Below are positions 8,624 through 17,979 of a DNA stretch of 56,162 nt, piece by piece. The stretch is from an uncultured Anaeroplasmataceae bacterium. GTDB lineage: Bacteria > Bacillota_I > Bacilli_A > Acholeplasmatales > Anaeroplasmataceae. How positions within the stretch are numbered: the first letter of the stretch is position 1; the number at the start of each line of letters is the position of its first letter. A model generated the notes under the pieces. It did no database searches and had not been told where the DNA came from. It was given only the letters and a program-made list of their open reading frames with translations. The position numbers and the translations under genes were made by a program. The stretch is taken from positions 1 through 56,162 of the forward strand of contig CAKQEA010000010.1 of NCBI GenBank assembly GCA_934229785.1. The letters are read 5' to 3'.

Positions 8624-11173
8624 ATGGCAAAGGAATTAAAGTACACTCCAATGATGGAGCAGTATTTAGATATAAAAAAAGATTATAAGGACATGATTTT
8701 ATTCTTCCGATTGGGAGATTTTTATGAAATGTTTTTTGATGATGCCTATACAGCATCAAGAGAGCTTGAGCTAGCTTTAACTGGTAAGGATGCTGGAGTT
8801 AAGGAACGTGTACCTATGTGTGGTATTCCTTATCATGCAGCATCAGGATATATTGAAAAGCTTGTTTGTCGTGGCTATAAGGTTGCGATTTGTGAACAAA
8901 TTGAGGATCCAAAGGATGCTGTTGGTATTGTAAAAAGAGGTATTATCAAGATTGTAACTCCTGGTACAATGGACCAAGGCTTAAGGGAAAAGGAAAATAA
9001 TTACATTGCATCTATTATTAATGTTAAAAGAGAATATATTTTATGCTATGCTGATATAACAACTGGAGAAGGCTATGTTTCATCATTTAAGAGCTTTGAT
9101 TTGTTAGCTAATGAGGTATTATCTTTAAATATAAAGGAAATTGTTATTTCTAGTGATTTAAACATTAAGCCTTTAGAGGAATTTGTTAAAAATAATGAAA
9201 TTGTTTTATCTTATGAGGAAAAGAAGGAAATACCTGAGGAGTTACTGCCAATTATTTCTGAAATTGATCCTTCATACATTTCAGCTGTTGGAATTTTAAT
9301 TCAGTATGTTATTACAACTCAGAAGCAGGTTCCAAGCTATTTTAAGAAGTTTAAATCTTATATTGCCGAAAAGTATTTACATTTAGATGCGTTTACAAAA
9401 AAGAATTTAGAGTTGTGTGAAACATTAAGATTAAATAATAAGAGTGGATCCTTACTATGGCATTTAGATAAGTGTTCAACTGCTATGGGCTCAAGACTTA
9501 TGCATCGTTATATAGATAAGCCTTTAGTTGATGTAGCTTTAGTTGAAAGAAGACTTGATTTTGTTGAGGCATTAAAAAATAACTATATAGTTAAAGAAGA
9601 AATTAAGGGTTATTTTAAGGATGTTTATGATTTAGAAAGAATTATAAGTAGAATATCTTCAGGTAGTGCTAATGCTAAGGATTTAGTATGGCTAAGAAGG
9701 TCGTTAAAAAATATTCCTGAGGTTGTTGATTTAATTAAAGAATTGAATATGGATGAGGCCTTAAAGCTTGCAGATAATATTAATCCTCATAGAGAGTTAT
9801 ATGAGTTATTAGAGAGTGCTTTAGTTGATAATCCCCCTATGTCTGTTAAAGAGGGTGGAATGATTTTAGAGGGCTATAGTAGTGAACTTGATGAAATTAG
9901 AGCTATTTCTTCTAATAGTAAAACTTGGATTATGAATTATGAGGCAGAGCAAAGAAATAAAACAGGTATTAAAACGTTAAAGGTAGGATTTAATAGAGTT
10001 ACTGGTTATTTTATAGAGGTATCAAAGGGAGCAATTAAGGATTTACCAGAGGATTGTGGCTATGAAAGAAGAGCTACCTTGGTAAATAGTGAGAGGTTTA
10101 TTACTGAGGATTTAAAGCATTATGAACAGATTGTTTTAAATTCAAAGGAAAAAATTGAAAGCTTAGAATATGATATATTTTGCGAGTTAAGAAAAAAATG
10201 TGCATTGTGTATTACCTCACTTCAAGCCTTAGCTGATATTATCTCAGAAATTGATTGTTATATTGCCCTTGCAGAGGTTGCAGCTAAATATAATTATGTT
10301 AGACCAACTTTCAATAATAAAAGAGAGGTTAATATTGTTGATGGACGTCATCCGGTACTTGAAACCTTGATTACAGATAATTATATTGTTAATGATGTTG
10401 TCATTAATTCTTATAATATGATTTTAATTACAGGACCAAATATGAGTGGAAAATCAACATATATGAGAATGCTTGCAAGTATTATTATAATGGCTCAGAT
10501 TGGAAGCTTTGTTCCAGCTAAGAGTGCTGATTTGATGATTTTCGATGCTATATTTACACGTATTGGAGCTTCTGATGATTTAGTTTCAGGACAATCTACC
10601 TTTATGGTTGAGATGGTTGAGGCTAACTATGCTATTAGTAATGCAACTAAAAATAGTTTGGTTTTGTTCGATGAAATTGGACGTGGAACAGCTACATTTG
10701 ATGGTATGGCATTGGCACAGGCTATCTTGGAATATTTACATGAGCGTGTTGGCTGTATTACTTTATTTTCAACTCATTATCATGAGTTGACCTCACTTGA
10801 TCAAAGACTTAAGAGACTTAAAAATGTTCATGTTGAGGCTAAAGAGGATAAAGGACATGTTGCGTTCTTACATAAGGTTTTAGATGGTCCAACTGATAAG
10901 AGCTATGGTATTAATGTTGCATCGCTTGCTGGTCTTCCTAAGTCACTTATTGAAAGAAGTAAGAAAATTTTAGAGGCACTAGAGGAGGATAATAATTCTC
11001 ATAAGGGTGTTGCCTTAGATTTATTTAATTTCGAGGAATATGATAATAAAGAAGAGGTTAAGGAGGAATCGTTAGCATCTAAGATAAAGGATAGATTAGA
11101 TTCTGTTGATGTTAATAAAATGTCTCCGATTGAGGCTTTAAATCTTTTATATGAGCTTAAGGAGATTAAATAA
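8624..11173 (+). CDS. mutS: DNA mismatch repair ATPase MutS
   Basis: The ATG at 8624 follows AGGTGG; an upstream in-frame GTG at 8597 lies inside the previous gene. The 849-residue protein has the mismatch-reading Phe-x-Glu motif (GDFYEMF, F33/E35), connector and lever domains, and the ATPase with Walker A GPNMSGKST (about 604-612), LVLFDEIGRGT (Walker B) and TLFSTHYHEL. Length is standard for MutS1. It recognises mispairs and recruits MutL. Its stop overlaps the mutL start (TAATG), so the two are translationally coupled. Confidence 0.98.
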   Translation: MAKELKYTPMMEQYLDIKKDYKDMILFFRLGDFYEMFFDDAYTASRELELALTGKDAGVKERVPMCGIPYHAASGYIEKLVCRGYKVAICEQIEDPKDAVGIVKRGIIKIVTPGTMDQGLREKENNYIASIINVKREYILCYADITTGEGYVSSFKSFDLLANEVLSLNIKEIVISSDLNIKPLEEFVKNNEIVLSYEEKKEIPEELLPIISEIDPSYISAVGILIQYVITTQKQVPSYFKKFKSYIAEKYLHLDAFTKKNLELCETLRLNNKSGSLLWHLDKCSTAMGSRLMHRYIDKPLVDVALVERRLDFVEALKNNYIVKEEIKGYFKDVYDLERIISRISSGSANAKDLVWLRRSLKNIPEVVDLIKELNMDEALKLADNINPHRELYELLESALVDNPPMSVKEGGMILEGYSSELDEIRAISSNSKTWIMNYEAEQRNKTGIKTLKVGFNRVTGYFIEVSKGAIKDLPEDCGYERRATLVNSERFITEDLKHYEQIVLNSKEKIESLEYDIFCELRKKCALCITSLQALADIISEIDCYIALAEVAAKYNYVRPTFNNKREVNIVDGRHPVLETLITDNYIVNDVVINSYNMILITGPNMSGKSTYMRMLASIIIMAQIGSFVPAKSADLMIFDAIFTRIGASDDLVSGQSTFMVEMVEANYAISNATKNSLVLFDEIGRGTATFDGMALAQAILEYLHERVGCITLFSTHYHELTSLDQRLKRLKNVHVEAKEDKGHVAFLHKVLDGPTDKSYGINVASLAGLPKSLIERSKKILEALEEDNNSHKGVALDLFNFEEYDNKEEVKEESLASKIKDRLDSVDVNKMSPIEALNLLYELKEIK

Positions 11174-13098
11174 TGGGAAATATTAAGAAAATGTCACTTC
11201 ATTTAGCTAATATGATTGCGGCTGGTGAGGTAGTAGAGCGTCCGAGTAGTGTAGTTAAGGAATTAGTTGAAAACTCAATCGATGCTCATGCAACGTCTAT
11301 AAAAATTTTTTTAGAAAATGGTGGTTTGGATTTAATCAAGGTTGTTGATGATGGTATCGGAATGGATCGTGATGATGTTGTTATGGCTTTTTTGCCTCAT
11401 GCAACATCTAAAATAAAAACTGAATATGATTTATCAAGAATTTCAACCTTAGGCTTTAGAGGTGAGGCTATTGCCTCTATTGCTTCCGTTTCAACAACTC
11501 AAATAATTTCATCAATGGATGGAATTAGTGGTTATGAATGTACTTATAAAAGTGGTGTAATTTTGCATGAGGGGATTACTAATTCTAATAAAGGTACTAC
11601 TGTAAGTGTCGATAGTTTATTTTTTAATACTCCTGCTAGATTAAAATATATGAAAACTCCAAAATCTGAGCTTTCATCTATTATGTTTTGGGTTGAAAGG
11701 ATTGCTGTAGCTCATCCTGAATTAAGGTTTAGCGTTATTTCAGATGGTAAACAGATATTTCAAACAAGTGGCTCTAATAATTATAAAAATTTAATAGCTG
11801 AAATTTATGGAATTGATGCAGCTAAAAATTATATGGAGTACTCGTATGTTTGTGATGGCTATAAGACAACCCTTGTTTTAATTAAGCCTCAAATATATCG
11901 TGCCTCTAAGCTTGAAATAACTATGATTTGTAATGGTAGATATGTTAAAAATTACAATATTACTAATGCTGTAATTGATGGCTTTCAAACATATTTGCCA
12001 ATTGGAAAATATCCGATTGCTATAATGTACTTTGAGGTTGATCCAATTTTAATTGATGTTAATGTTCATCCAAGAAAAACAGAAATTAAGATTTCTAATG
12101 AAGAAGAAATTTGTAAAAGGTTAACCTTAGAGATTAAAAATTGCCTATTAGAAAATACTCATATTCCTACGAGGGTTGTTAATCATAATCCTAATGTTGC
12201 CTATGAAAAAATAAATGTTTTTGAATTTAAAGAAGAAAAAGCTGATGATGAAAATAAATCTTATGTTGATAATTCTTTAAAAAATGAAAATAAAGAAAAT
12301 AACGTTTTAAAGGATGAGGATGTTAGATATACTCATTCATCTACAATAGAACTAGATAAAAAAATTAATGATAGCTTTGCTCCTGTTAGTGATGGGGTGG
12401 AATCTTATTCATATCAAAATGAAGAAATGAATTTTTCTAAAAATAATGTAAATCATGAAACTAGTGATGATGTTACTAATAAAAGTGATGATGTTGTTAA
12501 AGAAGAAAAAAAGAAGCTACCATTTATGGAATATATTGGTCAGGCATTTGGCACATATTTGATTTTTCAAGGTGAGGATGGTCTATATTTAATGGATCAG
12601 CATGCAGCGGCAGAAAGAGTAAATTATGAAAAATATTATGCTTTATTATCTAATCCTAAGCAGCCTAAAACAGAACTATTAATACCTGAGGTGTTAACAT
12701 TTACTGCTAAGGAAGCTTTATATATTGAGCAAAATTTGACTAAGTTTTCTGATATAGGGTTTGTTTTAGAATCAATTGGTTCTTGTGATTTTGTTGTAAG
12801 AGAAATTCCTTTATGGTGTAAATTAGACAATATAGATAGTGTTATTTATGATGTTTTATCGTTAATGGTTGAAAGAAAGAAAATTGATATTAGTTATTTT
12901 AGAGATGAGATTGCTAAGCAAATTAGCTGTAAGGCATCTATTAGAGCCAATAAAAGAATTAATAGAGATGAGATTGATGCTTTAATTTGTAATCTAAACA
13001 AATGTCAAAATCCTTACACCTGTCCTCATGGAAGACCTACAATTATTAATTTAAAGATAACTGATATTGAAAAAATGTTTGAAAGGATTCAAAAATAA
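11173..13098 (+). CDS. mutL: DNA mismatch repair protein MutL, endonuclease type
   Basis: This 641-residue protein has the GHKL ATPase motifs: VVKELVENSIDA, DDGIGM, and TLGFRGEALAS-like TLGFRGEAIAS. The C-terminal dimerisation domain carries DQHAAAERVNYE (from about residue 474, matching DQHAx2Ex4E), SCKASIR and CPHGRP (about 617). These are the metal-binding endonuclease motifs found where MutH is absent, so it should nick the new strand. The linker (about 345-450) is Asn/Asp/Lys-rich and poorly conserved. It overlaps mutS by one base and miaA by one base. Confidence 0.98.
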   Translation: MGNIKKMSLHLANMIAAGEVVERPSSVVKELVENSIDAHATSIKIFLENGGLDLIKVVDDGIGMDRDDVVMAFLPHATSKIKTEYDLSRISTLGFRGEAIASIASVSTTQIISSMDGISGYECTYKSGVILHEGITNSNKGTTVSVDSLFFNTPARLKYMKTPKSELSSIMFWVERIAVAHPELRFSVISDGKQIFQTSGSNNYKNLIAEIYGIDAAKNYMEYSYVCDGYKTTLVLIKPQIYRASKLEITMICNGRYVKNYNITNAVIDGFQTYLPIGKYPIAIMYFEVDPILIDVNVHPRKTEIKISNEEEICKRLTLEIKNCLLENTHIPTRVVNHNPNVAYEKINVFEFKEEKADDENKSYVDNSLKNENKENNVLKDEDVRYTHSSTIELDKKINDSFAPVSDGVESYSYQNEEMNFSKNNVNHETSDDVTNKSDDVVKEEKKKLPFMEYIGQAFGTYLIFQGEDGLYLMDQHAAAERVNYEKYYALLSNPKQPKTELLIPEVLTFTAKEALYIEQNLTKFSDIGFVLESIGSCDFVVREIPLWCKLDNIDSVIYDVLSLMVERKKIDISYFRDEIAKQISCKASIRANKRINRDEIDALICNLNKCQNPYTCPHGRPTIINLKITDIEKMFERIQK

Positions 13099-13982
13099 TG
13101 AAGCGTGTTTTAGTTGTTGTTGGCCCTACGGCTGTTGGTAAGAGTAAAATATCAATAGAATTAGCTAAATACTTGAATTGTGATATTATTAGTGGTGATA
13201 GTGTTAGTGTATATAAGTGTTTAGATATAGGTAGTGCTAAGCCAACTAAAGAAGAAATGGCAAATGTTAAGCATTATTTAATTGATATAAAGGAACCAAC
13301 TGATCAATACAGTGTTTGTGATTTTCAGCGTGATGCAAGAAAAATAATTGATGAAAATGATTTATCCATTATTTGTGGTGGAACTGGATTATACATTCAA
13401 AGTGTTTTATTTAATTATGAATTTAAGGCTAAAAGTAGAGATAAGGATTTTGAAAGTAAATATTTTGGCTATTCTAATGATGAATTATTTGAACTTTTGT
13501 TAAGAAAGGATCCTACAATTGATAAAACTAAGCTTCATCCTAACAATAGGAAGAGAGTTTTAAGGGCTTTAGAGGTTTTAGAGTCACTAGATAGGTCTAT
13601 TTCATCTTTTAATAAGAAAAATGAAAAAATGTATGACTATTTTATTGTTTATTTATCTATGCCTAGAGAAAAGCTTTATGAACGTATTAATATGCGTGTT
13701 GATGAAATGATTAAGGCTGGTCTTTTAGATGAGGTAAAGAGCTTGTATGATAAAGGAATAACTCCTCATGCAATAGGCTATTCTGAGTTTGTTCCGTATT
13801 TTGAGGGACTTGTAAGTATTGATACTGTAATTGAGGAGATAAAGAAAAATACTAGACATTTAGCCAAACGACAAGAGACTTGGTTTAAAAACCAGATGGA
13901 TAGTCATTTTTATAATGTTGATCTGGATAATATTAATAATACTATTGATGAAATAAAGCTAGATGTAGATAGGTGGTTATAG
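13098..13982 (+). CDS. miaA: tRNA dimethylallyltransferase MiaA
   Basis: This 294-residue enzyme adds the isoprenoid dimethylallyl group to A37 of UNN-reading tRNAs. It shows the P-loop GPTAVGKS (residues 9-16), SGDSVSVYK (the family has SGDSMQVY), IDIKEPTDQYSV, ICGGTGLYI and the C-terminal ALEVLE, GYSEF and RQETWF motifs. The start overlaps the mutL stop (TAATG). Location after mutL is common in Bacillota (mutS-mutL-miaA). Slightly shorter than the usual 305-315 residues but complete. Confidence 0.96.
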   Translation: MKRVLVVVGPTAVGKSKISIELAKYLNCDIISGDSVSVYKCLDIGSAKPTKEEMANVKHYLIDIKEPTDQYSVCDFQRDARKIIDENDLSIICGGTGLYIQSVLFNYEFKAKSRDKDFESKYFGYSNDELFELLLRKDPTIDKTKLHPNNRKRVLRALEVLESLDRSISSFNKKNEKMYDYFIVYLSMPREKLYERINMRVDEMIKAGLLDEVKSLYDKGITPHAIGYSEFVPYFEGLVSIDTVIEEIKKNTRHLAKRQETWFKNQMDSHFYNVDLDNINNTIDEIKLDVDRWL

Positions 13983-13983
13983 T

Positions 13984-14457
13984 ATGCGTATTTATTTAAT
14001 TGGCATGATGGGTAGTGGAAAATCAACTCTTGGTAAAATGCTTGCTAAAAAATTAAATTATGATTTTATTGATATGGATCATTATATTGAACAAAAGGCA
14101 TGTATGTTTATTGATGAAATATTTGATTTATATGGTGAGGAGTATTTTAGAGTCTTAGAAACAAATACCTTAAAGGAATTTTTAAATTTAGATAATGTTG
14201 TTATTGCCACTGGTGGTGGTGTAATAAAAAATAAGGAGCACAAAAAGCTTATGGATAAATGTATCTATTTATCCGTTCCTGTATCAGAGCTTGAAAGAAG
14301 ATTAAAATATGATAGTACTAGACCGCTTTTAAAGACAAAGAGTGTTTCTGATATATTTAATGAGAGAAAAGAAATGTATGATTATTTTGCTGATATTACA
14401 GTTGATAATACAAATGTAGATAAAGCTATTAAGAATATAATGGAGGCATTAAAATGA
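13984..14457 (+). CDS. aroK: Shikimate kinase
   Basis: This 157-residue enzyme phosphorylates shikimate at the 3-OH using ATP. It carries Walker A MGSGKST (GMMGSGKS, residues 7-14), the shikimate-binding DMDHYIE (the family has D-x-D), EEYFRVLE, ATGGGVI and the lid arginine in STRPLLK. It starts one base after the miaA stop and overlaps aroQ by four bases (ATGA). Other shikimate pathway genes are not in the window. Confidence 0.95.
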   Translation: MRIYLIGMMGSGKSTLGKMLAKKLNYDFIDMDHYIEQKACMFIDEIFDLYGEEYFRVLETNTLKEFLNLDNVVIATGGGVIKNKEHKKLMDKCIYLSVPVSELERRLKYDSTRPLLKTKSVSDIFNERKEMYDYFADITVDNTNVDKAIKNIMEALK

Positions 14458-14879
14458 AGGTTTTAGTTTTGAATGGTCCTAATTTGAATATGCTTGGAAA
14501 AAGACCTAAAGAGCATTATGGTAGTAAAACCTTAGATGAAATTAATAATCTTATGCTTAATGAATGTAAGGATTCTAGTATTAAATTAGAGTTTTATCAA
14601 AGTAATTATGAGGGTGATTTAGTTACTAAAATTCAAAAGTCATTAGATTATGATGCAATTATAATAAATCCTGCTGCCTATACACATACCTCTGTAGCTA
14701 TTCACGATGCCCTAGAAATGTTTTTAGGTGTAAAAATAGAGGTTCATTTATCACATGTAGATGAGCGTGAAAGCTTTAGAAGGATTAATTTTGTTCGTGA
14801 TGTTTGTAATGCTACATTTAGTGGAAAATTTGAGGGTAGCTATATTGATGCTATTAAATATTTGAAAAATAAAGAATAA
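14454..14879 (+). CDS. aroQ: 3-dehydroquinate dehydratase, type II
   Basis: This 141-residue enzyme dehydrates 3-dehydroquinate to 3-dehydroshikimate. The N-terminal LVLNGPNLNMLGKRPKEHYG contains the catalytic Tyr and the lid arginine. Further motifs are YQSNYEGDL, INPAAYTHTSVAIHDAL (catalytic His nearby) and EVHLSHVDERESFRR. Length is standard for the dodecameric type II enzyme. It is coupled to aroK by the ATGA overlap and is the last gene of the run starting at 7167. Confidence 0.96.
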   Translation: MKVLVLNGPNLNMLGKRPKEHYGSKTLDEINNLMLNECKDSSIKLEFYQSNYEGDLVTKIQKSLDYDAIIINPAAYTHTSVAIHDALEMFLGVKIEVHLSHVDERESFRRINFVRDVCNATFSGKFEGSYIDAIKYLKNKE

Positions 14880-14881
14880 TG

Positions 14882-14890
14882 TGGTATAAT
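14882..14890 (+). promoter_or_regulatory. Extended -10 promoter of CorC/HlyC gene
   Basis: TGGTATAAT (TGnTATAAT), starting three bases after the aroQ stop. The following leader holds an AT-only hairpin (AAAAAATAAT 14902-14911 with ATTATTTTTT 14921-14930), which could end the aro transcript or attenuate the new one. Confidence 0.5.
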
Positions 14891-14968
14891 CAAATCGTTA
14901 CAAAAAATAATGTGTATTGTATTATTTTTTGCACGTTTTAATATAATTATACTAAAAAATAGGAGAAT

Positions 14969-16357
14969 ATGGAATTGGACATACAATCGATTATCTTGGC
15001 ACAAGGTGCCAAATTTAATGCTGGTTTATTTATTTTAATGCTTGTTATGATTGTTTTATCAGCATTTTTTTCAATGAGTGAAACAGCATTTTCATCAACT
15101 AGTCAGGTTAAATTAAAGGTTGAGGTTGAAAATAGAAAAAAAGGTGCTAAAAAGGCTCTACAACTATCTGAAAATTTTGAGAAGGTTTTAACTACTCTAT
15201 TAATAGGTAATAATTTAGTTAATACTGCCTTATCAACAGTATCTGTTACCTTCTTTACTTTGCTAGCAATTGATGCAAATTGGATTTCGTTAATTAATAC
15301 AGTAGTTGTTACAATAGTTTTATTAATTTTTGGTGAAATTGTTCCCAAAATGATTGCTAAACAGCATCCAGAGGCAATATGTGTTAAAGTTGCTTGGATT
15401 ATTTATATTATTTCTATTATTTTTTATCCGCTTGTTATTTTATTTTCTAGCCTACAAAGACTTATTAATAGAAATAATGATGATAAGAACGTATTAGATG
15501 AAAATGAATTAGGTGTTTTACTTAATACAATGGAAGAGGAAGGCGAAATTGAGAATGATGAGGCCTCAATGATTCGTAATGTCTTCGATTTAAATGATAG
15601 AACCGTTGAGGATATAATGATCCCTAGAATTCAAATGGAAGCTATTGATTATGATTCCACATTAGATGAGGTTAAGGATTTTATGCTTAATCATTCATTT
15701 TCACGTATTCCTGTTTATAAGAAGGATAAGGACCATGTAATTGGTATTTTATATGAGAGAGATTTTTTCCCTGCGATTGTTAAAAATCCTAAATGCTCAT
15801 GGAAGAGATTAATTAGACCTGTAAAGTTTGTTGCTGCTTCAATGAAGGTTGATGCTTTAATTGAGGATTTACAAAAAACTAAAACTCATATGGCTGTTGT
15901 TAGTGGTGAATATGGTGATACATTAGGTCTTGTTACTATGGAGGATGCTTTAGAAGAACTTGTAGGTGAAATCTATGATGAGCATGATGTTCCTGATGAA
16001 AATGAAAAGAGATTTGAACATCAGGATGATGGTAGCTATATTGTTGATGCTGATATGTATGTTGAGGATGTTTTTGAACGTCTTAATATAGGAGATGTTC
16101 CTGATGATGTTCCATCTAAGTTATCTGGTTGGTTATTTGAAAAGTGTGAATCACTTCCTACTGAGGGCTTTTCATTTGATTATTTATCGGTATATACAAC
16201 TATGAATGAGGAAACACAGGAATATACAGATTATGCTAAATTACTTACTCTTTCAATTTATGAGGTTGAGGATCGTAGAATTACTTTAGTTAAAATAGTA
16301 GTTAAAGATGCAACTCCTGAGGAAATTGAAGCCCACGAGGAAACTATAGAAGAATAA
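14969..16357 (+). CDS. CNNM/CBS-domain membrane protein (CorC/HlyC family)
   Basis: The 462-residue protein starts at ATG 14969 after AGGAG. It has a CNNM (DUF21) membrane domain with about four helices (residues 15-160; SAFFSMSETAFSS is the hallmark), a CBS pair (about 195-325; VEDIMIPRIQMEAID, RIPVYKKDKDHVIGILYERD, VVSGEYGDTLGLVTMEDALEELVGEI) and a C-terminal CorC_HlyC FAD-binding-like domain. Such proteins take part in Mg2+ or other divalent cation homeostasis; hemolysin naming is historical. It is monocistronic, with its own promoter and terminator. Confidence 0.92.
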   Translation: MELDIQSIILAQGAKFNAGLFILMLVMIVLSAFFSMSETAFSSTSQVKLKVEVENRKKGAKKALQLSENFEKVLTTLLIGNNLVNTALSTVSVTFFTLLAIDANWISLINTVVVTIVLLIFGEIVPKMIAKQHPEAICVKVAWIIYIISIIFYPLVILFSSLQRLINRNNDDKNVLDENELGVLLNTMEEEGEIENDEASMIRNVFDLNDRTVEDIMIPRIQMEAIDYDSTLDEVKDFMLNHSFSRIPVYKKDKDHVIGILYERDFFPAIVKNPKCSWKRLIRPVKFVAASMKVDALIEDLQKTKTHMAVVSGEYGDTLGLVTMEDALEELVGEIYDEHDVPDENEKRFEHQDDGSYIVDADMYVEDVFERLNIGDVPDDVPSKLSGWLFEKCESLPTEGFSFDYLSVYTTMNEETQEYTDYAKLLTLSIYEVEDRRITLVKIVVKDATPEEIEAHEETIEE

Positions 16358-16401
16358 ATATGATTCATAAAAATGCTCGAGATTTTTAAATAAATAAGAA
16401 A

Positions 16402-16457
16402 ATAGGAATTAATAGCACTTCCAAAAGGAGGTAGTTACTAATTCCTATATTTTTTTG
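16402..16457 (+). terminator. Strong terminator
   Basis: ATAGGAATTA (16402-16411) pairs with TAATTCCTAT (16439-16448), an inner CTTCC/GGAGG stem extends it, and a T-run follows. Confidence 0.8.
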
Positions 16458-17037
16458 GGCAAAATACTTATTTGTTATCTAAAATTAAATTTTTTTCTTT
16501 CTAGGTTTTCTACCTATTTTGATGTATCAATCATTTTTATAACATAATCAGAATTGATCATATACATAATTCTATTTCTAAAATGAGTAAATTAATATTT
16601 ATACAATTAATAATCAATTTTATTATTAAGTCCTTCTAAGAAGGTATGGATAATTAAGTAACGGCTCTAATATCGACTTTTCATAAGAATAGGATATAAT
16701 TATCAAAGATAAGGAGGCTGTTTATATGTCTAATGATTTTGTGAATGATAATTTAATTAATGAAATCAAAACTATCATCGAAGAATCAAAAAATTAATAG
16801 TTAGAAATTGTAAATACAATTATGCTTCAAACATATTGGAATATCGGAAGAAGAATTGTAGAAGAGGAACAAAGTATTTGTGATAATCTAATAATAGATA
16901 ATCTAAGACATAGAGGTTCAGATACCATTAAGACTTAGAGTAATCTAAGCTTCCTAGAGTAAAAATTTATTTTTTACTTATGTTCTTGTTTTAAGTATGT
17001 TTTTTTTATTTTTTTCATAGAATTTATTGGTGATATA
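16458..17037 (+). other. Gap holding a dead gene
   Basis: About 580 bases without an intact gene. Bases 16458-16690 show nothing recognisable. A promoter-like TATAAT (16694-16699) and AAGGAGG (16711-16717) precede a broken YhcG-type fragment (16726-16938). The rest is AT-rich with a weak hairpin before murG. Confidence 0.5.
16726..16938 (+). pseudogene. YhcG/DUF1016-type N-terminal fragment, truncated and with stops
   Basis: ATG 16726 opens MSNDFVNDNLINEIKTIIEE and meets TAA-TAG at codons 24-25. The frame then reads LEIVNTIMLQTYWNIGRRIV and EEEQ to a stop at 16936. The motif YWNIGRRIVEEEQ is the hallmark of the DUF1016 N-terminal region of YhcG-like PD-(D/E)XK nucleases, which are about 330 residues long. 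Only about 70 codons remain and the nuclease domain is gone. The promoter and ribosome site still look intact. Confidence 0.75.
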
Positions 17038-17979
17038 ATGAAGCTTTTTACAGGAGGTAAAACAGGTGGACATATTATGCCTTTAGTTCAAATAATAAAG
17101 GAAGGTAATTTTGATTCTTTGTATGTTGGATATCAGGATGCTTTAGAAGAAAAAATATGTTTAAAAAATAAGGTTGATTTTTATGGGATGAAGCAATATG
17201 AGAGTAAGTTGGGACTTATAAGTAATTACAAGGAATTAAATAAATATATGAAAAACAAGGAAATTGAGCTTGTTATATCAACAGGTGGTATTACATCTTT
17301 GCCATTATGTCTTTATGCGGTAATTCATAAAATACCACTATATTTAATTGAGGAAAATTGGATTCGTGGTTTTAGTAATTTAGTTTTTTATCCTTTTTGT
17401 AAAAAGATGTTTTTAGCTTATCCTTTACAAAAAACGTGGAAGAAGGAGTGTGTAACTGGATTACCTATAAAGTCTTATAAGCCGAATGTTATAAAAGAAT
17501 ATGATGTTTTAATAATTGGGGGTTCTTTAGGATCTCGTCCATTATGTGATATTGCTACTAGGCTTAGTAAAAAGTATAAGGTTTGTTTAATTTGTGGTAG
17601 GTATTATGATGATTATAAGGGTTATGACTTTGATATTTATGATTTTTGTGATGATATATATAGTTTAATGCTGAAATCAAGGGTTGTGCTTGCAAGAGGT
17701 GGTTCATCTACTGCATCAGAAATTATTTATTTAAATATTCCATTTATATGTATTCCTTCTAAAAACACTAAGAGAAATCATCAGGTTATAAACGCAAAAG
17801 CTTTTGATAGACTGGGAGTTTGTAAATATATTGATGAGGATGATTACGATAAAATTTGTGAAAACATTAATTTGTTTTTAAATGATAATAATAAAAGATT
17901 AGAAATGGTTGTTAAGCAAAGAATGTTTAGCTATGGGAATTCAACATTAAAAATAATTGAGGAGATAAAAAATGAATAG
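17038..17979 (+). CDS. murG: MurG-type N-acetylglucosaminyltransferase
   Basis: This enzyme adds GlcNAc to lipid I to form lipid II on the inner face of the membrane. The GT28 signs are present: TGGKTGGHIMP (G-loop 1, residues 5-15), STGGITSLP, the EENWIRGFSN region in place of the usual QN, IIGGSLGS (G-loop 2), and ARGGSSTASEI with the acidic UDP-GlcNAc contact. At 313 residues it is shorter than most MurG (350-360), with loops trimmed throughout. It overlaps murB by eight bases. Confidence 0.9.
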   Translation: MKLFTGGKTGGHIMPLVQIIKEGNFDSLYVGYQDALEEKICLKNKVDFYGMKQYESKLGLISNYKELNKYMKNKEIELVISTGGITSLPLCLYAVIHKIPLYLIEENWIRGFSNLVFYPFCKKMFLAYPLQKTWKKECVTGLPIKSYKPNVIKEYDVLIIGGSLGSRPLCDIATRLSKKYKVCLICGRYYDDYKGYDFDIYDFCDDIYSLMLKSRVVLARGGSSTASEIIYLNIPFICIPSKNTKRNHQVINAKAFDRLGVCKYIDEDDYDKICENINLFLNDNNKRLEMVVKQRMFSYGNSTLKIIEEIKNE

